64,000 bases of DNA from Pilaira anomala (taxonomy: Eukaryota > Mucoromycota > Mucoromycetes > Mucorales > Mucoraceae): positions 1 to 64,000 of the forward strand of contig JAIXMQ010000026.1 in NCBI GenBank assembly GCA_025716855.1, read 5' to 3'. Within the stretch, counting starts at the first letter, position 1; each line of letters begins with the position of its first letter. Below, one piece after another: positions 59,900-64,000 of the stretch. The notes below the pieces were generated by a model. That model had not been told where the DNA came from. It ran no database searches and saw nothing but the letters and a program-made list of their open reading frames with translations. Made by a program: the position numbers and the translations under genes.

Positions 59900-61425
59900 A
59901 TGTCCTATTTCAACAGTAACAACGATAACAAGTCTGATTTGAAGATTCACACTTCTTCTTTCCTTCAACAAAATAACTTTAGTTATTATCCTTCTCCTCA
60001 TTCACCTGCAACCAACGATCCAGGTTAGCTATATATAAAAAGATTACGCTGTTATTATTTTTATATCGATATTAACTATATATCTATTAGTTCTTTCTCA
60101 TTCAACCCTTTTGCACCAAGAACAAGCAACAAAAGATAATTGCTTGGACGATTGGATGTTTATTCATCAAAATCACGCTTTACAACATCAACAATTATCT
60201 GATACTTCTTCTTCTTCTTTGGGTATTCGAACTCCAGATGTTGATATTTCCGATTTAATGATGGCCACCTCAAACTCTCAACTCTTCCAAGCGGGTGGTG
60301 GATCAGCTACAGCAGCAGCAGCAGGAGGAGGAGGTTATACTTCTTTTTTACAACCTTCTCCCATTTTGAATAGTCATTGTACTATGACTGATGATATTCA
60401 ATTGATTCCATCTCTCACCGTAAGTTTTGTTACACACACATACGATTTTTTTTTTTTTTTATAATAGTTGCACTGACATTAATATTATTTATATACAGAA
60501 TCAAGATCATATGATGTTATTACAAAAAGGTTATTCCGAACAACAAAACAATTTATTCCTTCATCAACAACAAGAGAATAGTATCATTACTCATATGCAA
60601 CAATTTTATTATGAACAAGAAGATAACTTAAACAACTTGTCTAGAGAACAATTGATTGAACGCGTTGTACAACTCGAAATGGAAAAAACCAGTAGAAGAT
60701 CAATGTCTAGTTCAAGCCTGTCACAAGAATTTTTTAAACTTGAAGAACAACATCAACAACAACAACAACAGCAACAACAGCAACATCATCATCATTATGA
60801 AATTACTTTAGCTAATCATCAACCTGAAGAAGAAACCAAAATGCATTCTTGTTTATGGGTTCATTGTACAGCCCAAGCACCTACTTTAGATCAATTAATG
60901 ACACACATTTGTGATAGTCATATCGGTAGTGGAAAAGCAACCTACTTTTGTGAATGGGAAGACTGTGCACGTAACAAGAAACCTTTTATGAAGCGACATA
61001 AAATGCATAACCACATGAGAACGCATACAGGAGAAAGACCTTTTGTATGTACCGTGATAGGATGCAACAAGACATTTTCTCGACCTGATTCACTTAGCAC
61101 ACATATCAAGACACATTCGGATATTCGACCTTATTTATGTTCAGTACCCGGTTGTGATAAAGCCTACTTTCATTCAAGATCCTTAAGAAAACATATTAAA
61201 TCCTCTCATATGAAAAATACTTCCAATACTTCCTCCTCTCGAAACAATACACCTTCTGTCACACAACAAGCAATGATGAAGAAGCGTCAACAACAACAAC
61301 AACAACAACAACAACAAAAAAAGTTATCAGCTGCTAATAATCATCCTATTGTATCTGTTAAACTTGAACAACATCCAATCATTCCTCAACAACAACAAAC
61401 TTTTAACAATTTTTATATTGCTTAA
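59900..61425 (+). CDS. GLI-type C2H2 zinc-finger transcription factor
   Basis: Exons 59900-60023, 60091-60419, 60499-61425; 459 aa. Residues 1-265 are Ser/Gln/His-rich with short Ala-Gly, Ser and poly-Gln runs. Zinc fingers at about 269-388: CLWVHC with H..H, CEWEDC.RNKKPF..RHKM..HMRTH, CTVIGCNKTFSRPDSLSTH and CSVPGCDKAYFHSRSLRKH. The first two are the paired GLI/Zic-like fingers with a longer Cys-to-Cys loop, and the linker TGERPF joins fingers two and three. Gln-rich C-terminal tail may act in activation. DNA target unknown; sequence-specific binding is expected from family. The start in exon 1 is supported by the ATG context and a frame that stays open through splicing. Confidence 0.9.
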
Positions 61426-61630
61426 TATTTAGTTTAAACTATGCTCAACAAAACAACAAAAACAACTTCTTTTTTTTACTATGTACAATACAAACTTCAC
61501 AACACAACTCCAACACACCCATTTATAAAATTCATTTCCCTCTAGTTTCTTTTCTTTTTTTTATTTATTTATTTTTATTTTCTTCACACTTTATGCCTGC
61601 ATTTCTTTTTATGTAATTTTTCTTTTCTCT

Positions 61631-61663
<33 letters not shown>

Positions 61664-61704
61664 CCTTCTCCTATACATATTGAAAATAAAAAAAATATCG
61701 ACCC

Positions 61705-61736
<32 letters not shown>

Positions 61737-61743
61737 TATAAAT

Positions 61744-62511
61744 ATGGAGTCACTTGTGAACGAAGCTTCAAAAGAATTAAACTCGAGACTTTCTATAGAT
61801 ACTATTGCTTCAACCACAGTAAGTCATTACAACATATTTATATTTCTCTCTTTCTTACTCATTTCAACTCTAGATTGCAAACTTTCAAAATGAAACACAA
61901 GTTTGCATAAATAGAGTGGAACAAAGTTCTGAATTAACTACAAAAGTAAAAAAAAAAAAAAAAAAAAAAACACATCCTTTTCATAGACGTGACGTATTCA
62001 ACCTGATTTTTTTTTTTTTAATGTAGATTCAAACAGAAACACAAGTCATTCAAGACATGTTGAACTCTATAACACAACAATATGAAGCTTTAGAATCTAC
62101 TTTTGACAGTATTGATCAGTTGGAGGTATAAAAATAAAAAATAAAAAAAAAAGACTTTCTTAAACTCAGTTAATAAGCAAAAATGATATATGTAAACAGA
62201 TCCTTGTGAATAAAGTGAAAGATACTTATAACGCCGTAGCAGAAAATGTGGATCAAATTGAAAAGGCAGTCTCTGCTAGCACAAGACAAGTAAAAAAAAA
62301 AAAAAAAAATGATCTGATTTATTATAATATTTTTTTAGTTCAACATTTTTTTTTTTTTTTTTTTTATTAGGGTAAAAGAACTGATATTCCTGTACAACCT
62401 TATTTTCCACCTCCAAGACCTGTTGAAATTTATCATACAAAGGAATTATTTGATTCGTTAGAAATTTCGCTTAATAATGACCAAGAGGAGGAGGAGGAGG
62501 AAGGATCATGA
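61744..62511 (+). CDS. Small coiled-coil protein, likely BLOC-1 subunit
   Basis: Five short exons 61744-61818, 61874-61945, 62027-62125, 62200-62289, 62371-62511; 158 aa. Almost entirely helical with heptad-type hydrophobic spacing from about residue 5 to 115 (NFQNETQVCINRVEQ, IQDMLNSITQQYEALE, FDSIDQLEILVNKV), then a Pro-rich and acidic C-terminus. The middle resembles BLOC-1 subunit 4 (cappuccino/Cnl1), a component of a complex that acts on endosomal/lysosomal trafficking. This is inferred from pattern only; another short coiled-coil subunit (BLOC or kinetochore type) is possible. All introns are GT-AG and each exon is in phase 0, so exon skipping would preserve frame. Confidence 0.6.
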
Positions 62512-62716
62512 AAGTCATTATCGGATAACCTATTTTATTATGTATAAATCATTTGTTTATATTATATATATAAAAAAAAAAAAAATACCTGATTTAAAAA
62601 GTAGATCGTCTTGAGTTATCAATGATGATGATTGTAATAAACTATGTCATAGTTTTTTTTTTTCAATTTACATGATTATTATTGTTGCTGTGATACAAAA
62701 AAAAAAAAAAAACTTA

Positions 62717-63097
62717 CTAATGGTTTTCATGATAGCTCGTGTATTGAACTGGCATTCCATTTGGTCCTGTCACATAAAGTGCGAAATTACCTTTAGGTCC
62801 ATTATGTAATTCATATTCAACCTATATCATCATAATGTATAAATAAATTGATGTGATGACAATATGATAAAGTAATGAATTAATAATTATATACATATAT
62901 ACCTCTTCTCCCTATACATTATACAATAACGTAAAAAAGGACGTGTAAATAAAAAAAAAAAATCGGTTTTTTTATGTTGGGTTTTATGAATAATTATAAA
63001 ACCTTATTTAGATGGGCTTGAAATAAATTATTTGGACTAGTAATGATGGAAGTACGATGAACAAATACTGCATATCAATAATATAAGAGTACTGCTA

Positions 63098-63131
<34 letters not shown>

Positions 63132-63328
63132 AAGATATCATTCTCATTACCTTCTGGTACTTTTGATCCTCTATGACCTAATGTTCGAAACGGTGTAATA
63201 AATCCATACCCTTTCTTTGCATTAAAGAACTTGACACGTCCAGTCCTTCTTTGATTATTTGTAAAAGGCGGCTCAAGCCATTTACAATAAGTAGACGTAG
63301 TATGTTGATAAGATTTAAATTGAAACAT
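62717..63328 (-). CDS. Cold-shock-domain protein, 4 exons
   Basis: Exons 63151-63328, 63003-63067, 62903-62911, 62717-62821; 118 aa. The N-terminal 45 aa precede a cold-shock (OB-fold) domain: RRTGRVKFFNAKKGYGFI, VFVHRTSI, and NKGEEVEYELHNGPKGNFAL. The nucleic-acid-binding RNP motifs (KGYGFI and VFVH) are intact. The third exon is just 9 nt (encoding GEE) and is needed to complete the fold. Family role: single-stranded RNA or DNA binding, often in translation control or RNA chaperoning. Donor of intron 2 is GTTTTA, a weak site. Such short CSD proteins are uncommon in fungi. Confidence 0.8.
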
Positions 63329-63452
63329 ATAATTATTATATAAAAAAAAAAGAAAAGAAAAAAGAAGTTTTTTAAAAAAAACAAAAAAAAAAAAAGAACC
63401 CTTTTTTTTTTTTTTTATGTATATATATATATATATAAAACTAATCTAACAA

Positions 63453-64000
63453 TCAACAACAAATGGTTTGGACCCAACTTTCTTTTTCTGTTTTTGATTT
63501 TGCTATAAAGATATGCTTTTGACCATCATGATAAATTACAAAACAACATTCAACTTGTGTACTTGTAATCACTTCTCCATCTTTGAAGAGTCGTGGGGTT
63601 TGTTCAGTCAGTCCTCGAATATAATGACAACACGCTTCGCCACTTGAGAGGTAACTGTCTTTTTGAGAGAAACTGAAATCGAGGACTGGATAAGCACCTG
63701 GTTCTTTGCTTGTTTTAAATGCACAGAAATCACCATCATTTGTCATAATACAGGTTCTCCTTTCAAATGTGGAGAATTTACTACCACTTTGTCTAACATA
63801 TAAACTACCTAATTTCTATATATTTTTTTTTTTTTTAAAAAAGAATTAAAAAACAAGCACCCTTTTTTATAAATATATGTATTTTTTTTTTTTTTTTTAC
63901 CGAAATATGTTCCATCGTTTGCCCTCCCATACTATAATAATTTTGTATAGCCCGAATTCGATCTCTCCAATGAGTTTGACTTTTGATTTGAAACAAGTAT
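63453..64000 (-). CDS. PH-like domain protein, 3' part, continues past window
   Basis: Two visible exons: 63901-64000 (truncated by the end of the window) and 63453-63815; intron 63816-63900 GTAAAA...TATAG. The visible sequence ends with IFIAKSKTEKESWVQTI, the closing strand and helix with Trp of a PH domain, preceded by a GSLYVRQSGSKFSTFERR strand start and CIMTNDGDFCAFK. Upstream text (HWRDRIRAIQNYYSMGGQTM) is helical. Likely a membrane- or phosphoinositide-binding protein, larger than what is seen. The 5' end lies beyond 64000. Confidence 0.6.

Overview
The window looks like nuclear DNA from an early-diverging fungus, most likely a Mucoromycota (Mucorales-type) genome. The signs are an AT-rich sequence full of long A/T homopolymers, genes packed with many 55-90 nt introns (GTAAGT-like donors, CTAAC/CTAAT-like branch sites, TAG/CAG acceptors), fungal-type proteins (tricalbin, Vip1-like RRM protein, Aro3/4-type DAHP synthase, FAS1 membrane protein) and decayed Tc1/mariner relics. 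The taxon is inferred; no rRNA or mitochondrial marker is present. All exon boundaries below were read by eye and checked by reading-frame arithmetic and family similarity. No database search was run.

Layout. 1-6.4 kb: a tandem array of F-box/LRR-like genes (three gene bodies plus a fourth copy that keeps only its 5' flank). The first copy needs a -1 frame change at a T_TTA_AAC heptamer. 6.4-8.3 kb: repeat-derived or unrecognised DNA. 8.3-15.2 kb: a five-exon fasciclin (FAS1) membrane protein, a convergent PH-domain protein, and a seven-exon MFS transporter of SLC49/FLVCR type with a 13-nt micro-exon. 15.8-18.2 kb: a poly(A)-terminated coding-like relic and a decayed Tc1/mariner transposase. 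18.5-19.1 kb: calmodulin. 20.8-22.6 kb: divergent ribosomal protein genes eS1 and eS30 with a short shared promoter. 24-25.3 kb: another F-box/LRR protein. 26.1-27.3 kb: a minisatellite/foldback structure. 27.3-30.8 kb: homopolymer-rich gene-poor DNA. 30.8-33.7 kb: an IQ/coiled-coil protein and a small single-pass membrane protein. 36.5-38.1 kb: an F-box protein with an unrecognised C-terminal region, whose decayed duplicate lies at 44.4-45.4 kb. 38.7-41.4 kb: a 121-bp MITE and dispersed repeats. 41.5-50 kb: housekeeping cluster (DAHP synthase, RPAC1/AC40, DPM2, uL4, HAD phosphatase). 50-51.8 kb: a Tc1 relic, an unknown gene fragment and a terminal-inverted-repeat element. 51.9-64 kb: tricalbin, Vip1-like RRM protein, GLI-type zinc-finger factor, a BLOC-1-like coiled-coil subunit, a cold-shock-domain protein with a 9-nt micro-exon, and the 3' part of a PH-like gene running off the end.

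Functional themes: translation and Pol I/III transcription (eS1, eS30, uL4, AC40), aromatic amino acid entry (DAHP synthase), ER/membrane functions (DPM2, tricalbin) and calcium signalling (calmodulin, an IQ protein, C2 domains). Accessory material consists of F-box paralogues and several families of small inverted-repeat elements. The most notable observations are the candidate programmed frameshift in F-box copy 1, a shared upstream box in front of all four F-box units, two micro-exons, start codons isolated in their own exon in four to five genes, and several repeat structures that I cannot assign to a known family.
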